A stretch of 64,000 nucleotides of DNA from Saccharibacillus sp. JS10 (GTDB lineage: Bacteria; Bacillota; Bacilli; Paenibacillales; Paenibacillaceae): positions 979,345-1,043,344 of the forward strand of contig NZ_JANFNS010000002.1 of assembly GCF_024436065.1 (NCBI RefSeq), given 5' to 3'. The number at the start of each line of letters is the position of its first letter. The first letter of the stretch is position 1. The notes below the pieces were generated by a model. The model was not told the DNA's origin, did not search any database, and saw only the letters and a list, made by a program, of their open reading frames with translations. Both the position numbers and the translations under genes were made by a program. This document shows positions 28,778-36,947 of the stretch, piece after piece.

Positions 28778-28846
28778 AAAAAGGAAAGCTATTCCTAGTG
28801 CTTGAATCAGACTATAGGAACTGAGGTAGGTTGCCGGGTTTTTTTA
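28758..28846 (+). other. Structured leader-like segment at the fliH-fliI junction
   Basis: The end of fliH and the following gap can form hairpins AAGAATC-TTCC-GGTTCTT (28758-28775) and TTCCTA...TAGGAA, and then read TGAGGTAGGTTGCCGGG before a T-run (28840-28846). The last part resembles the 3' end of the c-di-GMP-I (GEMM) riboswitch, but the 5' partner GGCAAACC is not there. Treat as an unproven RNA structure. Confidence 0.25.
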
Positions 28847-28856
28847 AAATCAGGAA

Positions 28857-28901
28857 ATAGCACTTTTTAGCCTTAGCGGGGTTTTTATAAGCGTGTAAAA
28901 T
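28857..28901 (+). promoter_or_regulatory. Candidate internal promoter upstream of fliI
   Basis: The box ATAGCACTTTTTAGC (28857-28871) lies 39 bases ahead of TAAAAT (28896-28901), which is preceded by TG. The same box and the same distance occur upstream of flgE (34192-34236). No good -35 hexamer is visible. If TAAAAT is a -10, the box falls at about -51 to -37, a usual place for an activator site or UP-type element. Confidence 0.4.
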
Positions 28902-28940
28902 AACGAATATAAGGTGAACGAGGGGCAAGGAGGTAGCAAA

Positions 28941-30260
28941 TTGAAAGAGATTTTAGTCGATAAATATTTGGATCAATTAAAGCAAGTCGATCCGATTCGC
29001 GTAAATGGCAAAGTCACGCAAGTTATCGGATTGATGGTCGAATCAGAAGGGCCTGATGCAAGTATCGGCGAAGTTTGCTACATTTATCCGACCAAAACGG
29101 CACCTCCGCTGCAAGCAGAAGTCGTAGGTTTCCGAGATAACAAAGTGTTGTTGATGCCACTCGGTGAATTACAGTCGATTGGACCAGGTTGCGATGTAGT
29201 GGGAACAGGCAAGCCTCTTACCGTACAAGTCGGATCTGAGCTTCTTGGCAAAGTATTGGACGGGTTAGGAAGACCGCTAGACGGTTCTCTACTCCCGGCA
29301 CGTATGGCTCACGCTTCAACATTCAATATCCCAAGCAATCCTCTCCAGCGCCCTCGAGTACATGAACCGATCAATGTAGGCGTAAGAGCGATCGATGGCT
29401 TACTTACAATCGGCAAAGGACAACGGGTCGGGATTTTCGCAGGTTCAGGGGTTGGCAAAAGTACATTGATGGGCATGATCGCGAGAAACACTTCGGCAGA
29501 CATCAATGTGATCGCTTTGGTCGGAGAGCGCGGACGCGAAGTGCTTGATTTTATCGAACGAGATTTGGGACCTGAAGGTCTGGCACGTTCCGTTGTGATC
29601 GTGGCAACCTCGGATCAACCGGCACTCGTTCGGATCAAAGCTTCATTGATTGCGACAAGCATCGCTGAATATTACCGAGATCGTGGAATGAACGTCATGA
29701 TGATGATGGACTCCGTTACTCGTTACGCGATGGCTCAACGTGAAGTTGGACTTGCTGTAGGCGAACCGCCAGCGATGAGAGGGTATACCCCTTCGGTTTT
29801 TGCTAGTCTTCCTAAGCTACTAGAACGTGCAGGTACAGGTCCTACGGGTTCGATCACTGCTTTTTACACAGTGCTGGTAGACGGTGACGATATGAACGAG
29901 CCGATTGCCGATGCGGTGCGAGGGATTTTGGACGGTCACATCGTATTGAATCGCGGTATCGCGAACCGAGGACATTTTCCGGCAATCGACGTACTGGCTA
30001 GCATCAGCCGGGTTATGAAAGATATTTCCCCAGAAACGCAGACAGATGCTGCTAATAACCTCAAAAGATTGTTGTCCGTATATAAAGAATCCGAAGATTT
30101 GATCAACATCGGAGCTTACCAACGAGGGTCAAGCGAAGAGATTGACGAAGCGATCGACAATATTCAGCGCATTTGGGATTTCACCAAACAAAAAGTAGAC
30201 GAAAAAACGACGTTGGAAGATACGATTGAACGACTAATACAAGAATTCTCAAGGAGTTGA
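28941..30260 (+). CDS. fliI: Flagellum-specific ATPase FliI
   Basis: FliI is the hexameric ATPase of the flagellar type III exporter. The product is 439 residues. Seen: Walker A GIFAGSGVGKSTLMG (about residues 165-179), GERGREVLDFI, Walker B MMMDSVTRYAMAQRE, and GEPPAMRGYTPSVF. I chose TTG 28941 with a strong AAGGAGGT at 28927-28934; GTG 28914 would include that site. A 163-base gap with a possible promoter separates it from fliH. Confidence 0.97.
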   Translation: MKEILVDKYLDQLKQVDPIRVNGKVTQVIGLMVESEGPDASIGEVCYIYPTKTAPPLQAEVVGFRDNKVLLMPLGELQSIGPGCDVVGTGKPLTVQVGSELLGKVLDGLGRPLDGSLLPARMAHASTFNIPSNPLQRPRVHEPINVGVRAIDGLLTIGKGQRVGIFAGSGVGKSTLMGMIARNTSADINVIALVGERGREVLDFIERDLGPEGLARSVVIVATSDQPALVRIKASLIATSIAEYYRDRGMNVMMMMDSVTRYAMAQREVGLAVGEPPAMRGYTPSVFASLPKLLERAGTGPTGSITAFYTVLVDGDDMNEPIADAVRGILDGHIVLNRGIANRGHFPAIDVLASISRVMKDISPETQTDAANNLKRLLSVYKESEDLINIGAYQRGSSEEIDEAIDNIQRIWDFTKQKVDEKTTLEDTIERLIQEFSRS

Positions 30261-30268
30261 CCTAGGAA

Positions 30269-30715
30269 ATGTTGAAATTTAATTATTCATTTCAAAAAGT
30301 CGTGGATTTGAAAACAAGTGAAAAAAATCATGCAGAAATGCACCTTTCCTCGGCTATAGGTCAACTTAACGCTGAGGAGCAGACGCTCGGCAAACTTTTC
30401 TCGGACAAAGATACTTTAAGTAATTCGATTCAAGAGCAAACGGTAAGTGCAGTATCGGCTTTGCAACTTCAGCAAATGCAAGACTACGTCAATTATATCG
30501 ATCAGTGCATTTTACAAAAACGTCAAGATATTCAAACGGCGCAAGTCAAAGTCGAAGAAAAGAAAGAAACGTTAACAACGAAAATGTTGGATGAAAAAGT
30601 ATGGATGCAAGCACGAAGCAAAGCGTTGGAATCTTTTCAAAAAGAAGAATTGCTTCGTGAGCAAAATGAATTGGACGAGATGGCAACGGTTCGTTTCGCT
30701 TCTCGCGCTCATTAA
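30269..30715 (+). CDS. fliJ: Flagellar export protein FliJ
   Basis: FliJ is a coiled-coil stalk/chaperone of the export ATPase. The product is 148 residues, almost wholly helical with Gln/Glu/Lys-rich heptads, starting MLKFNYSFQKVVDLK. It has low sequence conservation as a family, so position directly after fliI is important evidence. Confidence 0.93.
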   Translation: MLKFNYSFQKVVDLKTSEKNHAEMHLSSAIGQLNAEEQTLGKLFSDKDTLSNSIQEQTVSAVSALQLQQMQDYVNYIDQCILQKRQDIQTAQVKVEEKKETLTTKMLDEKVWMQARSKALESFQKEELLREQNELDEMATVRFASRAH

Positions 30716-30755
30716 AATAGGAACAACGTCTAACGTGTAAAAGGAGGTTCAACGC

Positions 30756-31700
30756 ATGGCAAAAGCCGGAGCGGAGATGAATTTGGAAGAAGAACCGTCA
30801 TCAGGTAGCAAAGCAGGGAAAATTTTATTGTTTGCGGCTCCTGTACTGTTTGCAGTTGTGCTAGTTGGAGTGCTTTTGACTTTAATGAATCCAACTGTCC
30901 GCAATTCGGTACTGGAAACTGCCAATAAAGTTCCTGTAGTCGGTTCAATGCTTCCAAAGCCGACTTATACACCGGAACAGCAGGCGCAAAAACAAGAAGA
31001 AAAACAAGCTGCAAGCGCGGAAGCAACAATCAATCAATTGAAAACGCAGCTGAATCAAAAAAACACAGAATTGAAAACTGCGCAACAAGCTCAGGTAGAT
31101 ACGCAAACGAAAGCGGAAGATCTGCAAAAGCAAATAGATGATATGAAAGCTAAACAAGAAGCGACAACAGCAACGGAAAAACCGGAAGGTCCAAGCACGC
31201 AAGTTAAGCAATTGGCTCAGACCTACGGCTCTATGAGTGCAAGTAAAGCCGCTCCGATCTTAGAGACTTTAACCGATGAAGAAATCGCAATGATTCTTGG
31301 AGCAATGAATACCGAACAACGTTCGGCTGTCATGCAAAAGATGACCGCTGATAAAGCTGCTAAAGTTTCAATCATGTTAAAATCTGCGGCATCTCCAGAA
31401 GCTTTAGAAGTCGCAGCGAACAAAGCAAGATCAGCGGCAGATCGTGCCGCGACTCCTGCGCAGACGACGACATCGACAACAGGATCATTGAATCAGGATC
31501 AATTAAGTCAAACATTCTCGTCGATGGACGCTTCAAGCGCTTCTGCATTGTTGATTCAAATGGCAAAAACAAATCAAGCTAAAGTAATCACGATCTTAAA
31601 ATCGGTTGATGACGCGACACGGTCTAACATTTTGTCCCAAATGGCAAATACGGATAGCGAAACAGCAGCATCTTTAGCTAATCGCTTAATCGGAAGTTAA
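30756..31700 (+). CDS. MotE-like / YlxF flagellar protein with MgtE-N-type repeats
   Basis: The product is 314 residues. Order: a short cytoplasmic N-terminus, one membrane segment (about residues 24-46), a Gln/Lys-rich coiled coil (about residues 70-130), then two similar helical repeats of about 60 residues, one beginning VKQLAQTYGSMSASKAAPIL and the other LSQTFSSMDASSASALLIQM, each with the MgtE-N-like pattern. B. subtilis ylxF sits in the same place. MotE proteins act as chaperones for the stator MotC in other bacteria; the role here is inferred. Confidence 0.85.
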   Translation: MAKAGAEMNLEEEPSSGSKAGKILLFAAPVLFAVVLVGVLLTLMNPTVRNSVLETANKVPVVGSMLPKPTYTPEQQAQKQEEKQAASAEATINQLKTQLNQKNTELKTAQQAQVDTQTKAEDLQKQIDDMKAKQEATTATEKPEGPSTQVKQLAQTYGSMSASKAAPILETLTDEEIAMILGAMNTEQRSAVMQKMTADKAAKVSIMLKSAASPEALEVAANKARSAADRAATPAQTTTSTTGSLNQDQLSQTFSSMDASSASALLIQMAKTNQAKVITILKSVDDATRSNILSQMANTDSETAASLANRLIGS

Positions 31701-31731
31701 ACGATCACTTGAGAGGAGGTGAAAAACGAAA

Positions 31732-33132
31732 ATGGGAATGATTATTCCAGGTATGACAGCAGGAACGGCAGCATCAGCTTCTTCACCTAACGGTAAAGCA
31801 ATGACAGCAGGAACAACAACAGGAGCTACAGCGGTATTCGGTCAATCGCTTCAACAAATTATGGGTCAAGCTGCGACAGTCTCTAATTCTGGAACAGCTG
31901 AAACGCCGAGTAATCCTTTACTTGCAGCACTGCAACAGTTGATTACGGCAGCTGGACAGGTTTCCGAAGACGGTGAGCATGTTGGTAGTCAGTCAACCGA
32001 AGAACTGGATGCACAAGTTGAAAAATTGATGAAGCAGTTGGATGGATTGGACGAGCAATTGACGCAAAATCCAGAGTTAATGACGATGCTTCAAAATTGG
32101 ATTCAACAAGCGCAAGTCGTTTTGCAATCACAAAGTACCAAAGAGGATTCACAAGGCGATATTGCAACAGCAACTGCTGAATCTTTGCAACCTCTTGCTT
32201 CTAATCCGGCTACACTTAAGTTTGCTTTGCAAGATACCGTCGCGCAGTTGATTGATATGCAAAAATCTAATCAGACAGCACCGGAAGTGAAAGTTCAAGC
32301 TCAGCAAGTGTTGGCTTCTTTGGAACAAACGATGAAGCAAGTTGCCAATCAAGCAAAGTCTGTTGATCCAAAACAAACATTAGCTTCTAATCCGGAAGTT
32401 GTATCGCAACAAAACGAGATGCAGCAAGGTGTAAAAGTCGATCAAACTGTGAAAACCACTTCTGAAGCCCAAGCCAAATCTACAGATGCAGCGATTGTTT
32501 CATCCAAAACGCAGGCGCAACAACAAGAAGGACATTCGCAACCAGGTGATAGTCAAAATGAAGAGCCAGCACAAGAATTCAAATTGCCAGGTACGATTAC
32601 AGCAGGCGAATTGGCGCTTCGTACAAATGGCACAGCACCTGCAAAACCTGTTGAAGCGGTACCTGTACACCGGATGGCTCAAGAAGTAGAGAAATTGGTC
32701 GTAGATCGATTAGAGATTTTGCAAAAACAAGGCTTTACTGAAGCGAAAATATCGCTGACTCCGGATCATCTGGGTAAAGTAGATATTCGAATCACGATGC
32801 ATGCTGGACAATTGATGGCTCATTTTGTTACCGAACATGCCGCAGCCAAAGATTTGTTGGAGCAGCAAATGGTGCAACTTAGAGGATCGCTTCAAGGTCA
32901 AGGACTGACAGTCGAGCGACTCGAAGTGACGCAAAGTTCTTCTTTGCAATCGCAAATGGATCAAAATGGCGGTCAACAAAGCAATGGACAACAACAAGGA
33001 AGACGTTCACGCTCTAGAGAAGAAGGTACGGACGATGCGAGATTAACAGCAGAGCTCAGTGAAGAATTGGGCGAGTGGTTAAGAGAAAAAAGCGCTGCTC
33101 AATCCGGTAGCTCCTTTATTGCGGAAGCTTAA
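31732..33132 (+). CDS. fliK: Flagellar hook-length control protein FliK
   Basis: FliK measures the hook and triggers the export switch at FlhB. The product is 466 residues. A long Gln/Thr/Ser/Ala-rich region (about 1-300) is followed by the conserved hook-length domain (ISLTPDHLGKVDIRITMHAG, about residues 343-362; GSLQGQGLTVERLEV). A Gln-rich, basic tail follows. The Shine-Dalgarno GAGAGGAGGTG is upstream. ylqG (9204-11336) has a related C-terminal domain. Confidence 0.95.
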   Translation: MGMIIPGMTAGTAASASSPNGKAMTAGTTTGATAVFGQSLQQIMGQAATVSNSGTAETPSNPLLAALQQLITAAGQVSEDGEHVGSQSTEELDAQVEKLMKQLDGLDEQLTQNPELMTMLQNWIQQAQVVLQSQSTKEDSQGDIATATAESLQPLASNPATLKFALQDTVAQLIDMQKSNQTAPEVKVQAQQVLASLEQTMKQVANQAKSVDPKQTLASNPEVVSQQNEMQQGVKVDQTVKTTSEAQAKSTDAAIVSSKTQAQQQEGHSQPGDSQNEEPAQEFKLPGTITAGELALRTNGTAPAKPVEAVPVHRMAQEVEKLVVDRLEILQKQGFTEAKISLTPDHLGKVDIRITMHAGQLMAHFVTEHAAAKDLLEQQMVQLRGSLQGQGLTVERLEVTQSSSLQSQMDQNGGQQSNGQQQGRRSRSREEGTDDARLTAELSEELGEWLREKSAAQSGSSFIAEA

Positions 33133-33153
33133 GTCTAGAAAGGAGAGAATTTT

Positions 33154-33762
33154 TTGGCAAATAACAATGTTTCGACTACAAATATCTGGCCTAACTATTC
33201 TGCGCAAAATGTAAAAAATGCCTCAGCTAAAGAAACCAAAGACACCGCAACAATGGGTAAAGAACAATTTTTGACGATTTTGATCGCGCAACTGAAAAAT
33301 CAAGATCCGCTAACGCCTATGGATAACTCGCAGTTCACAGCTCAGATGGCACAGTTTTCTTCGTTGGAGCAGTTGATGAATATGTCCAGTCAATTAACAC
33401 AAATGAATGCTTCGATGGGTACGGCTTCACAATTGATCGGTCAAAAAATCACATGGTTCGATACGGAAACTAAAAATTATCTGACCGGTGATGTGACTTC
33501 TGTTTTACAAAAGGATGGTAAGATGTATGCAGCAGTCGGCAAATATTTGGTTCCAACAGCTGATATTACGGTAGTAGAGCCATCAGATAGCAAAGCAGGT
33601 ACAACAAGTCCGATATCAACAGATCCGACTGACAAGACTGCGGAAACTAAAGATAACGAAAAAAGCGTAGAACCTACGACTTCGCAGACAACCTCGTCGC
33701 AATCTTCGACAGAGGAGGAAACGAAAACCGACGAAAGTGTTAAAGATGGAGGTGTACAATGA
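33154..33762 (+). CDS. flgD: Flagellar hook-capping protein FlgD
   Basis: FlgD caps the growing hook and is needed for hook subunit addition. The product is 202 residues, starting at TTG 33154 behind AAAGGAGAG. The conserved part MGKEQFLTILIAQLKNQDPL (about residues 32-51) with PMDNSQFTAQMAQFSSLEQL is clear. The last 50 residues are Ser/Thr/Glu-rich and probably disordered. The stop codon overlaps the next ATG. Confidence 0.95.
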   Translation: MANNNVSTTNIWPNYSAQNVKNASAKETKDTATMGKEQFLTILIAQLKNQDPLTPMDNSQFTAQMAQFSSLEQLMNMSSQLTQMNASMGTASQLIGQKITWFDTETKNYLTGDVTSVLQKDGKMYAAVGKYLVPTADITVVEPSDSKAGTTSPISTDPTDKTAETKDNEKSVEPTTSQTTSSQSSTEEETKTDESVKDGGVQ

Positions 33763-34133
33763 ATGACCCGATTCGTATAGGTCAGCTTTACCCGGCGAAA
33801 GTTCCGCCGGTGGCTTCAAGAAGTCAAGCATCGCCGACAGTAGGAAAAGATAGCTTTCAAAACGTACTCGATGAAAAACTGCTAAAGTTTAGCGGTCATG
33901 CTTCAAAAAGATTAGAGCAACGAGGTATTCATTTTGATAACGAGCAACTTGTTAAGTTAGGAAGCGCTATTGATAAAGCAGCTGCTAAAGGTTCAAAAGA
34001 ATCGTTGGTTTTGATGCAAGATATGGCGTTGATTGTGAATGTTCGCAATCGTACCGTTGTTACAGCGGTTGACGGAGGTTCAATGAAAGATAATGTATTT
34101 ACGCAAATCGATAGTGCAGTGATTGTTTCCTAG
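33759..34133 (+). CDS. TIGR02530-type flagellar operon protein
   Basis: A conserved small flagellar protein of unknown mechanism, 124 residues. Seen: FSGHASKRLEQRGIHFDNE in the middle and NVRNRTVVTAVDGGSMKDNV near the end, both typical of the family found between flgD and flgE in Bacillota. The ATGA overlap with flgD indicates coupling. Confidence 0.88.
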   Translation: MNDPIRIGQLYPAKVPPVASRSQASPTVGKDSFQNVLDEKLLKFSGHASKRLEQRGIHFDNEQLVKLGSAIDKAAAKGSKESLVLMQDMALIVNVRNRTVVTAVDGGSMKDNVFTQIDSAVIVS

Positions 34134-34146
34134 TTAGACCGGCTGG

Positions 34147-34190
34147 ACCGATAGGAAGCCGGATTATCGCCGAACGCATGACGCGATAAA
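34147..34190. other. Two hairpins after the TIGR02530 gene
   Basis: CCGGCT/AGCCGG (starting just before 34141) and TTATCGC/GCGATAA (34164-34170 with 34182-34188) can form adjacent stems just upstream of the ATAGCAC box. Only short A-rich sequence follows, so they are not classic terminators. Confidence 0.4.
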
Positions 34191-34191
34191 A

Positions 34192-34236
34192 ATAGCACTT
34201 TATAGCTGGGACTTTTTCTGTTAAAGACAGTAAAAT
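34192..34236 (+). promoter_or_regulatory. Candidate internal promoter upstream of flgE
   Basis: The box ATAGCACTTTATAGC (34192-34206) is 39 bases ahead of TAAAAT (34231-34236), the same arrangement as before fliI. The 166-base gap before flgE is unusually large for this operon, which fits an extra promoter that boosts hook protein. Confidence 0.4.
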
Positions 34237-34299
34237 GGAAACAAGTCAAATCCAACGCAAATTTTTCAAAACGTATGAACCCATAGGAGGAATTATATA

Positions 34300-35121
34300 A
34301 TGTTGAGATCTATGTATTCGGGCGTATCAGGCATGAAAGGCTTCCAAACGAAACTCGACGTGATCGGTAACAATATTGCCAATGTCAATACGACGGGATT
34401 TAAATCTTCACGCGTTATGTTCAAAGATATTTTGAGCCAGACAGCAGCTGCAGCTACTGCGCCTACAGATGAACCTAGAGGCGGCTCGAATGCAAAGCAA
34501 ATCGGATTGGGCGTATCGATCGGCTCGATCGACACTCTGCATTTGGCAGGTAGTGCAATGACTACGAATAACCCGACCGATCTTCGTATCGACGGCGACG
34601 GATTTTTTGCAGTATCTTTAACAGGCGAAGCTGAAGGCGGAACTTTCCTCACTCGCGCAGGCGATTTCCACGTCGATGGATCAGGTAACCTGGTGAACTC
34701 GGATGGAATGTTTGTTTTGAATACAGAAGGCGGAATCATCAATGTCCCTGAAAACTCTTCATTCGGCATTGGTAGCGACGGAACAGTTACGATTCGTAGT
34801 GCAGAAGGCGAAATCAACGCAGAGAATCGCTTGGCGGTTGTCGTGGTACGAAATCCAGAAGGTTTGGAAAAAGCAGGAGGCAATCTGTATCGCGTAGGTC
34901 AAAATGCGAATCCTGCTGACGGAGATGGCGAACTGGCACTGGATGCTGACGCTAACGCAAGCCGAGGTTCTATCGTAGCAGGTCAACTGGAAATGTCGAA
35001 CGTCGATCTAACAAGTGAGTTTACCGAAATGATCACGGCTCAACGTGGTTTCCAAGCGAACTCCAGAATCATTTCCACTTCAGATGAAATTCTGCAAGAA
35101 GTTGTAAACTTGAAACGTTAA
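34300..35121 (+). CDS. flgE: Flagellar hook protein FlgE (short Bacillota type)
   Basis: The hook subunit. The product is 273 residues, about the size of B. subtilis FlgE. Seen: MLRSMYSGVSGMKGFQTKLD, VIGNNIANVNTTGFKSSR, and the C-terminal SNVDLTSEFTEMITAQRGF. FlgG has a similar layout, but position after flgD and length favour FlgE. The Shine-Dalgarno ATAGGAGGAA precedes the ATG. Confidence 0.92.
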   Translation: MLRSMYSGVSGMKGFQTKLDVIGNNIANVNTTGFKSSRVMFKDILSQTAAAATAPTDEPRGGSNAKQIGLGVSIGSIDTLHLAGSAMTTNNPTDLRIDGDGFFAVSLTGEAEGGTFLTRAGDFHVDGSGNLVNSDGMFVLNTEGGIINVPENSSFGIGSDGTVTIRSAEGEINAENRLAVVVVRNPEGLEKAGGNLYRVGQNANPADGDGELALDADANASRGSIVAGQLEMSNVDLTSEFTEMITAQRGFQANSRIISTSDEILQEVVNLKR

Positions 35122-35191
35122 TCCGGATTACTAGCGGCGGGGAGGCGGCTTAATCAAGCTGCTTTCCCGCCAGCTTTACGGGAGGAAAACT

Positions 35192-35419
35192 ATGATTCCA
35201 GTTACTCGTTTGAATGGCTCTCCTTTGTGGCTTAATGCTTTGCAGATCGAATTAGTTGAAGAAACGCCTGACACTTATGTTACGCTGGTCAATGGAAAAC
35301 GTATGATCGTGCTTGAAAAAGCAGCCGACGTCGTGAAGCTGATGACCGAATATTATGCCGCAATTGGCCTGCACACCGCCTCGGTGAAAGTGCAGAATAC
35401 GGGGGAAGAAGAAGAATGA
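35192..35419 (+). CDS. flbD: FlbD-family flagellar protein
   Basis: A 75-residue protein of the FlbD (SwrD) family: MIPVTRLNGSPLWLNALQIE followed by VEETPDTYVTLVNGKRMIV. In B. subtilis the equivalent SwrD raises swarming motor power. It overlaps fliL by 4 bases. Confidence 0.92.
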   Translation: MIPVTRLNGSPLWLNALQIELVEETPDTYVTLVNGKRMIVLEKAADVVKLMTEYYAAIGLHTASVKVQNTGEEEE

Positions 35420-35880
35420 AAAAACTTTTACCGTGGATCATCACGATGTTTCTTGCCATCACTTTGATCGTAGTCGCTGTATTTTTAGTACTTGGCAACG
35501 GCGACGACAAAGCGAATGCAGAAGGTAAAAAAGAAGAAGTTAAAAAGGAAGAAAAACTTTCTGCAAAAGATATTGTAGCCGTTAGTTCCGATATCACAGA
35601 TATCAAAACGAATTTGTCTGATCCTTCTTACATCGTACAAATGAGTTTCTCGGTTCAATTGAATGATGCTAAAGTTAAAGCTGAGTTTGATGAAATCAAA
35701 GAAATTACGATCAAACCGATCATTTTGATGACACTGGCAGATACATCGCCGGAAGCTCTAAGTACCGCAAAAGGTAAAATGCAACTGAATACGAAGCTGA
35801 AAAATCTGATCAACAAAGCTATGCCTGATGGCGAAGTTGTAAATGTAAGTATTACAAACTTCATGCTAGCCGGTATCTAA
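35416..35880 (+). CDS. fliL: Flagellar basal body-associated protein FliL
   Basis: FliL is a single-pass membrane protein near the stator. The product is 154 residues with a membrane segment at about residues 5-25, a Lys/Glu-rich linker, and a periplasmic-type (extracellular) domain ending VVNVSITNFMLAGI. It is coupled to flbD. Confidence 0.95.
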   Translation: MKKLLPWIITMFLAITLIVVAVFLVLGNGDDKANAEGKKEEVKKEEKLSAKDIVAVSSDITDIKTNLSDPSYIVQMSFSVQLNDAKVKAEFDEIKEITIKPIILMTLADTSPEALSTAKGKMQLNTKLKNLINKAMPDGEVVNVSITNFMLAGI

Positions 35881-35948
35881 GATTTTTAAAAAGAGATTCA
35901 GCATTGTGCCTGTAGGGGCGGCCATGTCTATGGGAGGGGGTGAAAGGT

Positions 35949-36947
35949 TTGGTTGATGTATTATCCCAAAATGAGATCGACGCGCTTTTAGCGGCGCTCT
36001 CATCAGGCGAAATGGACGCGGAAGAACTAAAGAAAGAAGAAACGCAACGAAAAATTCGCTCCTACGATTTTAAAAGAGCTGTTCGGTTTTCGAAAGACCA
36101 TATTCGAAGCTTGACGCGAATTCATGAAAACTTTGCTCGAAATTTAACAACTTATTTTTCTGCTCAGCTTCGTACTTTTGTACAAATTAGCGTGGTGCAA
36201 GTTGAACAGTTGCCTTACGATGAGTTTATTCGCTCCATTCCGAAAATGACTGTTCTGAACATTTTCGAAGCGGAGCCACTCGAAGGGCGAATGGTATTGG
36301 AAGTCCATCCGAATATCGCCTATGCGATGGTGGATCGGATGCTAGGGGGAAGCGGGACGGCTCCGCTTAAACCTGGCGCACTTACCGAGATCGAGACCGT
36401 TATTATGGAACGAATTTTTAGCCGAGCACTTGAAAATTTGCAAGAGGCTTGGAAAACAGTGTACGACCTTTCGCCAAGAATGGAAGCGCTAGAGACCAAT
36501 CCGCAATTTATGCAGATTGTATCGCCCAATGAAACGATTGCCCTGATTTCGCTTAGTACGAAGATCGGCGATACAAGTGGAATGATCAACTTATGTATTC
36601 CGCACGTCGTAATCGAGCCTATTATGTCGAAATTGTCTGTTCATCATTGGTTTGTGTCTCAAAAAAAAGCGCGCGCTCCCGAAGAGCTCGACGCGTTGCG
36701 CGAACGAGTGACTCGAGCGCAAATTCCGTTTATAGCGGAGCTTGGACAGTCCCAACTGACGATTCGAGAATTTCTCAGTTTGGCTCAAGGCGATGTGATT
36801 GCACTGAACAAAGCTACAGAAGATGGCCTTGCAATCCGTGTTGGAGAAAAACTGAAATTTATCGGCAGCCCGGGAATGGTAAAAGATCGCATCGCCGTGC
36901 AAATCGATGAGATCGTCAACGAAGGAGTTGAAGAATTTGACGAGTAA
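35949..36947 (+). CDS. fliM: Flagellar motor switch protein FliM
   Basis: FliM is the C-ring protein that binds phospho-CheY. The product is 332 residues. The N-terminal CheY-binding peptide VLSQNEIDALLAAL is at residues 3-16, followed by the CheC-like middle domain and a C-terminal SpoA domain. I chose TTG 35949 with GGGAGGGGG (35932-35940) 8 bases upstream; GTG 35940 is the alternative. It overlaps fliY by 11 bases. Confidence 0.96.
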   Translation: MVDVLSQNEIDALLAALSSGEMDAEELKKEETQRKIRSYDFKRAVRFSKDHIRSLTRIHENFARNLTTYFSAQLRTFVQISVVQVEQLPYDEFIRSIPKMTVLNIFEAEPLEGRMVLEVHPNIAYAMVDRMLGGSGTAPLKPGALTEIETVIMERIFSRALENLQEAWKTVYDLSPRMEALETNPQFMQIVSPNETIALISLSTKIGDTSGMINLCIPHVVIEPIMSKLSVHHWFVSQKKARAPEELDALRERVTRAQIPFIAELGQSQLTIREFLSLAQGDVIALNKATEDGLAIRVGEKLKFIGSPGMVKDRIAVQIDEIVNEGVEEFDE

